Below, one piece after another: positions 16,191-24,600 of a DNA stretch of 43,770 nt (the first letter of the stretch is position 1; each line of letters starts with the position of its first letter). The notes under the pieces were generated by a model. It saw only the letters and a list, made by a program, of their open reading frames with translations. It had not been told where the DNA came from and ran no database searches. The position numbers were made by a program, and so were the translations under genes. The stretch comes from JAZDGX01 sp964482205 (GTDB taxonomy: Bacteria; Eisenbacteria; RBG-16-71-46; CAIMUX01; WJJG01). The stretch spans positions 1-43,770 of the forward strand of contig CAYZWI010000019.1 of NCBI GenBank assembly GCA_964482205.1, given 5' to 3'.

Positions 16191-17384
16191 CTACAGGTGC
16201 TTGACTTGAATGCCCCGCCGCTCGAGATGGGCCAGGAAGGGTTCGAAGGGAACATCGTTCACCGGCGAGAGCAGGCCGCGACGCGCGATCGATCCTTCGA
16301 CGATCATGTGCGCGCCGACGCTCGCCGTGAATCCCACCGCGCGGCTCATCGCGCTGAGGCCCGTCTCCAGGTCTTTGCGATCGATGATGCGGTAGCCTTC
16401 GCGAGCCGGCTTGCCGCCGTGCATGCCGCGCGCCTCGATGTGCAGGATCGCCATGTCGCGCTCGTTCTCTTCGTATTGAAGATGAGGCGTGAGCGCGGTC
16501 GCGAGGTACTGGAGCCGGTCGACTTCCACACCGGCCATGCGCACCGGCTCTTCGTCGAGCAAGTGCAACCCGACGATCGTGCGCCAGAAGTCGCAGTGGC
16601 CCGGATAGCGCAGCGTGTAGCGCCCGAGGGTGCGCATGCGGGCGGGATCGAGGCCGAGCAGCGGCGCGTAAGAGAGCGCATCCCCATTGGGAATCGCCTC
16701 GAGATTGCCCATTCCGGGAACCGCGAGCGTGTGCAGATGCGCGGGGGCGTAGATTTCCTCCGCGGACAACTCGAGCAGACGGCCTTCCTGCACGAGACGC
16801 GCGGGGCGGCGGTAGGCGCGCAGCACGCCTTCGAAGGTCCACGAGATCTTGTAGCGCAGCGGGTTGTCCGCCGCCGAAGGTTCCGGGATCCCGCTTCCAT
16901 AGCAGCGCAACGAATCGACGCGGTCCAGCGCGCGCACCGCCGCGCCCATCAGGACGAGATCGATGCCCGGGTCCATGCCGAACTCGGGAAGGATGGAGAG
17001 CCCGCGCGACTCGGCATCGGCGCCCAAGGCGACGACTTCCGGGCGCGCATAGCAAGTGCTCACCAGATGGGCACCGTGCGCGACCGCCGCCCGCGCGGCC
17101 GCGATGCTGAGCGCGGGAGGCAGAAGATCGATGACCACATCCGGCTTTGACGCGAAGAGGCGCTCGAGGCCGCTTGCGTCGCTCGCGTCCACCGGTTCGC
17201 ATGCCAGCCGTGAGGGATCGAGACGCGCGGCGGGCAGGCGATACGATTCCAGGCCCGCGACATGCGCGCGCAATCCCTCGATGTCCCAATCGGCGGCGGT
17301 GATCTGCTCGACGCAATCGCTGAGGAGCAGGTCGTAGAGAGCAGCCTTGCCTTGCATGCCCACGCCGAGCAGGAGAACGCGCAT
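16191..17384 (-). CDS. Saccharopine dehydrogenase-like oxidoreductase
   Basis: A 397-residue NAD(P)-binding enzyme: N-terminal Rossmann motif GVGMQGKAAL (7-16), an FGMDPGIDLVLMG segment and the C-terminal GLLSPVNDVPFEPFL typical of saccharopine dehydrogenase/lysine 6-dehydrogenase relatives. It probably oxidises an amino acid or reduces an imine. It starts 3 bp after the Wzz-like gene's stop and so is probably co-transcribed with it, unexpected for amino-acid metabolism; a role in making an amino-sugar or amino-acyl substituent for the polysaccharide is possible but not shown. Confidence 0.8.
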   Translation of the reverse strand: MRVLLLGVGMQGKAALYDLLLSDCVEQITAADWDIEGLRAHVAGLESYRLPAARLDPSRLACEPVDASDASGLERLFASKPDVVIDLLPPALSIAAARAAVAHGAHLVSTCYARPEVVALGADAESRGLSILPEFGMDPGIDLVLMGAAVRALDRVDSLRCYGSGIPEPSAADNPLRYKISWTFEGVLRAYRRPARLVQEGRLLELSAEEIYAPAHLHTLAVPGMGNLEAIPNGDALSYAPLLGLDPARMRTLGRYTLRYPGHCDFWRTIVGLHLLDEEPVRMAGVEVDRLQYLATALTPHLQYEENERDMAILHIEARGMHGGKPAREGYRIIDRKDLETGLSAMSRAVGFTASVGAHMIVEGSIARRGLLSPVNDVPFEPFLAHLERRGIQVKHL

Positions 17385-17387
17385 GCG

Positions 17388-18635
17388 CTAGCTCCGTTTC
17401 CAAAGCTTGCGGAGGACGGCCGCGTCCGCTTGCGCCCAGGGATACGCGCTCCACCATTCCAGCGCGTGCGCGAGGAAGACGGAGGAGACGAACCCGAGAA
17501 TCGCGGCAAGCAGCGCGACCTTGCGCACCACGGGGCTCTTCTTGGCGATGGGGACGCTCGCTTCATCGAGCACTTCGATGACGGGCAGCGTCTGGGTTTC
17601 CTGGATGCGCGCTTGATAGAGCTGTTCGGTCAAGAGCTCGTACACCGTTTCCTGGATCTTCACATCACGCAAGAGCAGCGCGTAGCGGCGCCCGATCTCG
17701 GGAAGCTGCTCGAGGCCCAACCGCAGCGTGTCCCCGTCCTCGCGCGAACCGAGCGCCGGCCCGCCGCTGCGCAGTTCGCCGAGTTGTGAACGCAATGCGC
17801 CGATTTCGCTCTCCAGCCGCTGCACGACCGGATTCACCGGGCGCATGGTCTGCAGCGCGACCCCGCGCGCCACTTCCTTCGCGAGCAGTTCCCCTTCGAG
17901 AGTGCCCGCCGTCTCGATGCTCACGCGCATCTGATCGTCGAGGCTGACGGCGAGATGATCGCGCTGATAGTCGGCGAGGTTCCGGCCCGCCTGCTCGAGC
18001 GTCTTGGAAGTCTGGGCGACCTGATCTTCGAGATAGATGCGCGCCTGGCGCGCCTGATTGGTGCTCTTCTGCTGATTGATGATATCGAGGCCTTCCGCAA
18101 GGGTGTTGCCGATGGCCGCGGAAAGATGGCGGGCGCGTTGCTTCTCCGCGCTTCCCGGAAAGAACCCGGTATGCGCAAGGGTCGTCAAGCGAATGAGCCC
18201 GTTCGTGGAATGGCGCACATCCATGTCGCCTTCGAGTCGATCGAGCGCGAAGGAGTAGGCCTGCATGGAATCGGCGGGATCGATGCCGTATTCGCGAATG
18301 AGCCCGAGCTTGTCGATGGCGTAGCGGCGCACCGAGCGGCTGCGCAGCATGTCGGCGTACAGGGCGGAGGTGTTCGCGGTGGCGAAGCCCGCCTGCAGGC
18401 TGGCCAGCGAGGCCTGCAGATTCGCGCGTCCGAGACTCAGGGGCGAGGAACTGTCGGGAGGCAGGATCGAGAGGCGCGATTCGTAGGTGACGGGCGCGAT
18501 CAAGCTGAAGAGCGCCGCGCAGACGGCGGCGCCGATGGTGATGAGCAGGATCAGACCGCGACGGCGGGCGAGGACATCCAGGAAAGGCGCAACCGGAAGG
18601 CGGCGCCCGGCCGTGGATTCGTCCAATCCGCTCAC
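17388..18635 (-). CDS. Wzz-like polysaccharide chain-length determinant
   Basis: A 415-residue polysaccharide copolymerase. TM1 is at about 27-47, a mixed domain with a long coiled coil spans about 190-330, and TM2 sits near the C-terminus (VALLAAILGFVSSVFLAHAL). A proline-containing segment (PSVPIAKKSP-like, near residue 365) precedes TM2, as in Wzz proteins. No kinase domain follows, so it is the kinase-less type. The start is a GTG at 18635 with GGAGG five bases upstream. It opens a two-gene unit with the saccharopine dehydrogenase-like gene and would set polymer length at the inner membrane together with the SLBB exporter at 24.6 kb. Confidence 0.8.
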   Translation of the reverse strand: MSGLDESTAGRRLPVAPFLDVLARRRGLILLITIGAAVCAALFSLIAPVTYESRLSILPPDSSSPLSLGRANLQASLASLQAGFATANTSALYADMLRSRSVRRYAIDKLGLIREYGIDPADSMQAYSFALDRLEGDMDVRHSTNGLIRLTTLAHTGFFPGSAEKQRARHLSAAIGNTLAEGLDIINQQKSTNQARQARIYLEDQVAQTSKTLEQAGRNLADYQRDHLAVSLDDQMRVSIETAGTLEGELLAKEVARGVALQTMRPVNPVVQRLESEIGALRSQLGELRSGGPALGSREDGDTLRLGLEQLPEIGRRYALLLRDVKIQETVYELLTEQLYQARIQETQTLPVIEVLDEASVPIAKKSPVVRKVALLAAILGFVSSVFLAHALEWWSAYPWAQADAAVLRKLWKRS

Positions 18636-18908
18636 ATAGCCTCCATGACGATGGTTTCCGCGGGCAGACTGCTTGATCGCGTCACGGTATCCCACCCGGC
18701 CGCTGCCCCAACCGGCCGGCACCCGTGCACCGTTCGAATCAGGCCAAGGGAGCAGTTTCCTATGAGCCCGCGGCCGGGCGCAAGAACGGAAAAGCGGCCC
18801 GAAAGAGGATCCGGATCCCGCCCGCTTGCGAACGCTCCAACACCGGCAGCGGACCCCATGTTTCCTGTCTCCGCTCTTGGAGAGAAGGAAACACCGGATC
18901 GCGAGGGA

Positions 18909-21140
18909 TCAGTCCCTCGCGCGGCCCGCGCGCAGGCGCTCGAGCTCGATCACGGCCCGCGAGGTCTCGAGCAATTCGCTCACCGGAATGGGAGCGGGGG
19001 TTCCTTCGAGCAGCGCGGCGACGAGCGCGCGCCACATTTGCGGCTGCCCTTTGCTGGGCGCAGGAGACTCCCACAGAGGCGCTTTGCGTCCCGCTTCGGT
19101 GAGCCGGAGGTAATTGTCGAGCTCCATCGAGCGCCCGTCCCAGTGAACCTCCAACCGCTCTTTGGGATGCTCGGAAGATCCGCGCGAAGTGTAGAGCAGC
19201 GTCGCAAGCGATCCGTCGGCATAGCGAAGACCGAGCGCGAAGCTGTCCGCCGCCGGGTCGCTTTCGGACGCGGAAGCGTTCGCCGCCGCACCGCCCGCCA
19301 TCACCCAGGCGCGCTCGAGCGGGGCGACGGCGAGGGCGCGGAAGAGATCGACCATGTGCACGGCTTCGCCGATCAAGCGCCCGCCTCCCTGGGCTCCTCG
19401 AATCCAATGCGTCTCGGGCAATCTTCCCGCCTGCACGCGATACGCGATCTGCAGAGGCCCGTTGCGCGGCGAGAGCTCCTTTTGCAGCCGCGCGACCGCG
19501 GGCGCGAAGCGGCGATTGAAGCCCACACACAGCATGCTGTCGGGCCGCAGGGCCGCCTCGATGCGATCGATCTCCGCGGGCGAGATCGCGAGCGGCTTCT
19601 CGGAGAAGACCGCGCGGCCCGCCTGCAGCGCGGGCGCGATGAGCGCGGCGCGCAGATCGTGACGTGTGGCCACGACCACGAGATCGATTCCCGAAGCCGT
19701 GGCCGCTTCTTCGTAGCTTGCGGTTGCGCGCGCGAAACCGAACTGCTTCGCGAGCGGATCGCGCCTGGCGGGAACCGAGCCCGCGAGGATCTCGAGCTTC
19801 ACCTTGTCGCCGAGCTGAACGAGCGCGGGAAGAATGCTGCCCGCCGTGTAGGCGCCCGTGCCCAGCATCGCGATCCGGATGGGCGTCGGCAGCGGCGCGC
19901 GGGAGACGGCGGGGGAAGCCGCGATGCCCGAGGAGACGCCGGGCACGCTGGAAGAGACTTCCCCGGATGTCCGCGCAGACGAGGAGGCTTGCGGAGATGG
20001 CGAGAGAGACTTCTCGGCATTCTCGTGGCGGAAGATCAATCCCAACGATTCGAGCGCGCCGCGGCGCAACGCCAGATACGAATCGGCGGCCTGATCCAGA
20101 TCGCGGATCGCGAGGATCACGTCGTCGATCGAGACGCGGCCGCCGGCGAGAAGATCCAGCCACGCGGCCATGTTGCGATTCTCGCTCCAGCGCACATGGG
20201 CGAAGGGATAGTCGTGCCCTTCTTCCTCATAGCGCGGATCGTAACGGCCGGGCCCGTACGAAGTGGACATGCGAATGGTGAGTTCCCGCGCATAGGCCGT
20301 CTCGCGCGCGACCGCCACGGGCGTGTCGCCAAGAAGCACGAGCAGGCCCGCGCGGCGCGACGACTGCGCGGCCATCTCGACCGTACCCGCTCCCGCGGGC
20401 GCCGCGAGGATCACTTGATCGGCGCCGTGGCCCGCGGTGAGCGCGGCGACCGCCGCCGGCACATGCGCGACCTCGGAAGCGGCGAGACCGACGACGCCAT
20501 GCGCGCTCGCGAGCGCGATCCGCTCAGGACGCAGATCCCACGCGATCACGCGACAACCGCAGGCGACCAGGATGCGCGCGGTCATCTGGCCGAGCAGGCC
20601 GAGACCGAGGACGAGCGCCGTCTCGCCCACGCGCGCGTCCGCGCGGCGCACCGCTTGCAGCGCGATCGCGCCGAGCGCGACGGTGGACGCGTGCGCCAGC
20701 GACAGGCGATCAGGCGCGCGCGCGACGAGATTGCGCGGCACGCTGACGAGATCGGCATGCGTCGCGTAGCCCGCTCCAGCCACGGCGACCCGGTCCCCGG
20801 GCGCGAAATCGGCGACGCCCTCTCCCACCGCCTGCACCACGCCGGCCGCAGAGTACCCGGGCACGATCCATGCATCGCCGCGCGCGGCGAGCCGTTCGAA
20901 GCGCGCGCGCACATCGTCGAGATCTCCGCGCCGGATGGCCTTCACCACGCGATCGACGCGGCTGCGCTTCTCGAGCGCGCGAGAGAGCAGCGAGCGCCCG
21001 CTTTCCGCGAGCGCGCTCCCTTCGGTGCCCGCGCTCACCGCCGAGTAGTGCACGGCGACGAGGACGCGTCCCGGCGTGACGGCGGGAGGGCTGACCTCGG
21101 CGACGACCGGACGGCCCGAATGAAAGAAGAGCTGTTTCAT
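18909..21140 (-). CDS. Fused zinc-type dehydrogenase / Gfo-Idh-MocA oxidoreductase
   Basis: A 743-residue two-domain protein. Residues 1-350 are a medium-chain dehydrogenase (GROES-like YSAVSAGTEG, PGYSAAGVV; Rossmann GLGLLGQ). A Ser/Ala/Pro-rich linker runs about 365-400. Residues 405-743 are a Gfo/Idh/MocA domain with GTGAYTAG and the catalytic-region EKP motif (SEKPLAIS). The fusion is known from exopolysaccharide gene clusters, where it probably oxidises a nucleotide-linked sugar. The zinc ligands of classical alcohol dehydrogenase are not obvious. The MKQ start at 21140 is preferred; an in-frame ATG lies at 21155. The heparinase-like gene ends 56 bp upstream, so both form one leftward unit. 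Confidence 0.85.
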   Translation of the reverse strand: MKQLFFHSGRPVVAEVSPPAVTPGRVLVAVHYSAVSAGTEGSALAESGRSLLSRALEKRSRVDRVVKAIRRGDLDDVRARFERLAARGDAWIVPGYSAAGVVQAVGEGVADFAPGDRVAVAGAGYATHADLVSVPRNLVARAPDRLSLAHASTVALGAIALQAVRRADARVGETALVLGLGLLGQMTARILVACGCRVIAWDLRPERIALASAHGVVGLAASEVAHVPAAVAALTAGHGADQVILAAPAGAGTVEMAAQSSRRAGLLVLLGDTPVAVARETAYARELTIRMSTSYGPGRYDPRYEEEGHDYPFAHVRWSENRNMAAWLDLLAGGRVSIDDVILAIRDLDQAADSYLALRRGALESLGLIFRHENAEKSLSPSPQASSSARTSGEVSSSVPGVSSGIAASPAVSRAPLPTPIRIAMLGTGAYTAGSILPALVQLGDKVKLEILAGSVPARRDPLAKQFGFARATASYEEAATASGIDLVVVATRHDLRAALIAPALQAGRAVFSEKPLAISPAEIDRIEAALRPDSMLCVGFNRRFAPAVARLQKELSPRNGPLQIAYRVQAGRLPETHWIRGAQGGGRLIGEAVHMVDLFRALAVAPLERAWVMAGGAAANASASESDPAADSFALGLRYADGSLATLLYTSRGSSEHPKERLEVHWDGRSMELDNYLRLTEAGRKAPLWESPAPSKGQPQMWRALVAALLEGTPAPIPVSELLETSRAVIELERLRAGRARD

Positions 21141-21196
21141 GCGTTCACCCATCATCGGTTCGCGACATTCTCCTCATGCGGCCGCCCGCGAGCCGG

Positions 21197-23305
21197 TCAT
21201 CGCTTCGCTTCCGCCAAGCGAATCACGGTCAACCACCGGTGAGGCAGCGCGCCTTCCCGCTCGGCCACGAGCACCGGCGCCGAATGGACCTCGCCGTAGC
21301 GGCGGGATGCGGGCGCATGCTCGATGCGCCACGTTCCTTCGCGAGGGTAGCGCAGAAGGAACTCCACCGACATGCCGGAAGAATTCGATTGGCCTGATGC
21401 CTGCGCGAGGCCGGGTGCTTGCGATGCGCACGCGAGGCCGGATGTGCTTTCGCGCAACTGCAGATCCCATTCTTCGGACAGGCGAAAGCGAATCGTGCTG
21501 CGCAGGCCTGACGCAAGGGCGGGCGGGGTCGATGCGCGCCCGGAAGACGCGGCCGCGCGCGGCGCCGATGGCGAATGCGCGAGAGCGCCCGCTTCCGCCA
21601 ACTCGTCTTCGATCCACAAGCACCCGGCCCGCCACCGAATTCTTCGCCTATGACGCACGCCCGGGAATCCATCGTGCCACGATCGCATGTCGAGCGGATC
21701 GAGCTCGCCTTCCCAGCTTCCGCATACAACCGGTTGCGGACCTTCGAAGGTGCGCGCTTCGTGGATCGCGCTTTGCTCCAGATCGCCCACCTGCAACGTG
21801 GAATGCGCGGCGGTGGAGCGCAGACGATGCCGCAGGGCGCGATCGAGCACGTACGCGCCGGTGCCCGGATCGATGAGCAGGGAACGCTCGCGCACCTCGA
21901 GCACAAGCGAGAGAAGATCATTGTGGCCATGCGTGGGCAGCCAATTGCGCCGATCGGGATGGGACTCTCTGGCGAGAAAGAGCCCGGCGAACGGACCCAC
22001 GGTGAAGCGAACGAAGCCGGGGCGCGCGGCCGATGGCGGAGGACCGAGGGCGGGCATTCCTCCGCAGATCGAACAGGGAGGCGCGTCGCCGAGCGCATCC
22101 GCGCCGAGCAGAAAGGCGGCCTCGCGGCATTCGTCGTCCAGCTTCAAGGACGCGTCCGCGCAGAGGCAGGCCGCCGCTTGCAGCGCCGGTTCGGGATCGA
22201 GCGGGTCGAGATCATCGAAGGGCGCGAGCGCGAAGGGTGGGAAGAAGGAATCGTCGCCGTCGCCGACGAAGGGCAGGCCGTTGGCGAGCGAGGCCGCGCG
22301 CAGATGGCGCGCGAGAGCGCGAATGCCCGGGCGGAGGCGCGCCTGCTTTTCGGGCGGAAGCGCGAATGCCCCGCACACCGCGGCCTCGAGCACGAACCGT
22401 TCATACGGCAACGACGCTTCCGCGTGCGCCCCGCCCGAGAGCACCTGCTCGTCGAGACAGGCATTCATCCCTTCGGCCGCCTTGCGCATCCAGCGAGCCC
22501 CGGCCGCGGCGCCTTCGAAGAAACGCGCGAGCAGGGCGAGCCCCGCGTATCCGGCGAGAGCATGATTCGTGGTGAAGCCGTGGGGATGGCGCTCGATGTG
22601 ATGTTCGAGAAAGAGCCCGTGCAAGTACAGCCGGTTGCGCAACAGATCCATTTCGCCCGCGATCGGCGGAGAGCCGCGCATGAGATCGATCGCCCAGATC
22701 CAGGCGGAGGCGCGGATCGCGACTTCCATGTCCACCGTCCAATGCAGCGAGTCGAAGGGCGGATTGCCGTCGAGGAAAGAACGCGCCTGCCGCACGAACG
22801 CTTCCGGATAGGCGGGATCGCGCGTGCCCAGCCACGCGCGCGCGAGGAGCAAGGCGTGATGGAATCGCGCCGGCTCCCACTGCAGGCGAACATCCGCGTG
22901 CTTCGCGGGATCGTCGAGGCGGATGCGCGCATGCCGCTTGGCCGGCCACTCCGCTTGCCCATCGGGATCGCGATGCCATGCGGCGGGGTCGCCCAGGTCG
23001 TGCGTCCTTCCAGCGACCGTCACGCGATCGTGCAACGGACCAGCCGCCTGCGCGATCGCCAGCTTCGCCCAGGCAGGACGAAGTGCGTGCCATTCGGCCA
23101 GCCGGTCTTCAGAGATGCGCGCGAGAAGCGGCCGTGAAGGAGACGCGTCGGAGGCCGGGAGAGGCGATGAACCGATTTCCTTCTCGAGAGCATCGGGATC
23201 GTGAAAACGGCGCAGCAATGCCCGATCGAGCCGGCCATGACGCGTGAGCTCGATCTCGCGTCGCAAGCGTCGGGCGATCCGCGGTCCGATGGGGCGGGCG
23301 CTCAT
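21197..23305 (-). CDS. Heparinase II/III-like protein
   Basis: A 702-residue protein with an alpha-helical toroid half (about 60-370; WTVDMEVAIRASAWIWAI, TTNHALAGYAGLALLARFF) and a C-terminal beta-sandwich half containing the Heparinase_II_III signature region (THGHNDLLSLVLEVR, DPGTGAYVLD). Such enzymes cleave uronate-containing polysaccharides by elimination; in exopolysaccharide clusters they may edit or degrade misplaced polymer. I see no signal peptide, which is unusual for a periplasmic lyase. There is no Shine-Dalgarno, and a -10 box lies only seven bases before the ATG, suggesting a leaderless mRNA. It is divergent from the GT4 gene. Confidence 0.8.
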   Translation of the reverse strand: MSARPIGPRIARRLRREIELTRHGRLDRALLRRFHDPDALEKEIGSSPLPASDASPSRPLLARISEDRLAEWHALRPAWAKLAIAQAAGPLHDRVTVAGRTHDLGDPAAWHRDPDGQAEWPAKRHARIRLDDPAKHADVRLQWEPARFHHALLLARAWLGTRDPAYPEAFVRQARSFLDGNPPFDSLHWTVDMEVAIRASAWIWAIDLMRGSPPIAGEMDLLRNRLYLHGLFLEHHIERHPHGFTTNHALAGYAGLALLARFFEGAAAGARWMRKAAEGMNACLDEQVLSGGAHAEASLPYERFVLEAAVCGAFALPPEKQARLRPGIRALARHLRAASLANGLPFVGDGDDSFFPPFALAPFDDLDPLDPEPALQAAACLCADASLKLDDECREAAFLLGADALGDAPPCSICGGMPALGPPPSAARPGFVRFTVGPFAGLFLARESHPDRRNWLPTHGHNDLLSLVLEVRERSLLIDPGTGAYVLDRALRHRLRSTAAHSTLQVGDLEQSAIHEARTFEGPQPVVCGSWEGELDPLDMRSWHDGFPGVRHRRRIRWRAGCLWIEDELAEAGALAHSPSAPRAAASSGRASTPPALASGLRSTIRFRLSEEWDLQLRESTSGLACASQAPGLAQASGQSNSSGMSVEFLLRYPREGTWRIEHAPASRRYGEVHSAPVLVAEREGALPHRWLTVIRLAEAKR

Positions 23306-23312
23306 GGCGCGC

Positions 23313-23339
23313 AGTATAGCATGGATGCATGGAGGACAA
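23313..23339 (-). promoter_or_regulatory. Promoter giving a probably leaderless heparinase-like mRNA
   Basis: Read leftward, TTGTCC (23339-23334) and TATACT (23318-23313) are 15 bp apart. TATACT ends seven bases before the ATG at 23305, so the expected start point coincides with the start codon. No ribosome-binding site lies between. Confidence 0.5.
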
Positions 23340-23501
23340 GTTCGCGCTAGGCTTCCGCCCGATCACGCACGGGCCCGCCGCGGGAGCGATCCCAGCCCCG
23401 AACGCGGCGGCGCCGCGGCCGCGTTCGCGAGCACGGCGGTAATACAGCCGCGAGCGCAAGCGCGGCCGTGTCGTGCGCGCAAAGGCACGATGGAGCGACG
23501 C

Positions 23502-24554
23502 ATGACGCAGGATGCGATTCCCTCGCACGATCCCGATTTTCGCGTGCTCGTCGTCACGAACATGTATCCCGGCCCGAGCGCGCCCGAGTGGGGCATCTTC
23601 ATCGCGGACCAGGTGCGCTCGTTGCAGGAATGGCTGCCGGTGCGGGTGATCGCGAAGCGCAATCGGGGCAGCGGGGCCTACCTGCCCTTCTCCCTGCGCA
23701 GCGCGTGGGCGAGCCTGGCCGGCGATTTCGATCTCGTCCACGCGCACTACGGGTTCCACTCCGCGCTCGTCCCCGCGCTGTTCGCGAGCCAGCCGCTGGT
23801 GGTCACCTTCCACGGCAGCGACGCGCTCCTCGAGCCGCGCCGGCATCGCCTGTACGCGCGCCTGCAGCGGCGCATCGTGCGGCGCGCGGATCGCGTGATC
23901 GCGGTGAGCGGCGAAGTGGCCGCGCGGCTGATCGAAGAGCTGGGCGCCGAGCCCGGCAAGGTCGCCCAGATTCCGTGCGGCGTGGACACGGTGCTCTTTC
24001 GTCCGGGCGATCGAGCGGCGGCGCGTCGCGCGCTCGGAATCGAGCCGGACGCTCGCCTGGTGCTCTTTGTCGGCCGGTGTTCGAGGATGAAGGGCCTCGA
24101 GCTCTTGCGCGTGGCGGCTGCTCGCATGCCGGAGGTCGCGTTCCACTTCGTCGGAGAGGGCGAGATTCGCTGGGAGGCGCCCAATTGCCGCTTCTGGGGA
24201 GCGCGGCCGCACGCCGAGATTGCCGAATGGCTGCGCGCCGCGGATGTCCTCGCTCTGCCGAGCTATTCGGAAGGCACTCCCGTCACCGTGCTGGAAGCGC
24301 TGGCCACCGAGAGAACGGTCGTGTGCAGCCGCGTGGGCGCGTGCCCGGAGTTGATCGCGCGGGCGCGGGCGGGATTTCTCCTCGAGCCGGGAGATGTCGA
24401 TGGGCTCGTGACCGGGTTGCGAGAGGCGCTCTCCGGCGGGCAGGACTTGTCGATCGGAAGGACGCTCATCAAGGAGCGCTTCGATCTGGCCGTGATCGCG
24501 AAACGCCTCGTGAGCTTGTACAAGGAAGTCGCGGAGGAGAAGAGCGCGCGTTGA
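23502..24554 (+). CDS. GT4 family glycosyltransferase
   Basis: A 350-residue GT-B enzyme: N-terminal Glyco_transf_4 domain (VTNMYPGPSAPEWGIFIADQ; HAHYGFHSALVP; TFHGSD) and C-terminal Glycos_transf_1 domain with LFVGRCSRMKG and the E-x7-E motif SEGTPVTVLEAL, which binds the nucleotide-sugar ribose and phosphates. It retains anomeric configuration and would add a sugar to the lipid-linked polysaccharide unit in the cytoplasm. ATG 23502 is chosen for GGAG seven bases upstream; ATG 23490 is possible. It is divergent from the heparinase gene and convergent with the SLBB export gene. Confidence 0.9.
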   Translation: MTQDAIPSHDPDFRVLVVTNMYPGPSAPEWGIFIADQVRSLQEWLPVRVIAKRNRGSGAYLPFSLRSAWASLAGDFDLVHAHYGFHSALVPALFASQPLVVTFHGSDALLEPRRHRLYARLQRRIVRRADRVIAVSGEVAARLIEELGAEPGKVAQIPCGVDTVLFRPGDRAAARRALGIEPDARLVLFVGRCSRMKGLELLRVAAARMPEVAFHFVGEGEIRWEAPNCRFWGARPHAEIAEWLRAADVLALPSYSEGTPVTVLEALATERTVVCSRVGACPELIARARAGFLLEPGDVDGLVTGLREALSGGQDLSIGRTLIKERFDLAVIAKRLVSLYKEVAEEKSAR

Positions 24555-24600
24555 GCTCGCTGGGGGCAGATGCGATGCGGCCGCAGACGCATGCTGCGGG

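Noticed and set aside
18728..18745. TTCGAAT word resembling a tRNA T-loop
   Set aside because: The flanking five-base stems do not pair and no acceptor, D or anticodon arms could be drawn.
17955..21242. Very long rightward open frame (about 1095 codons) over the Wzz-like and oxidoreductase genes
   Set aside because: It is antisense to two well-supported genes, has Arg/Gly/His-rich composition and no domain; long shadow frames are expected in GC-rich DNA.
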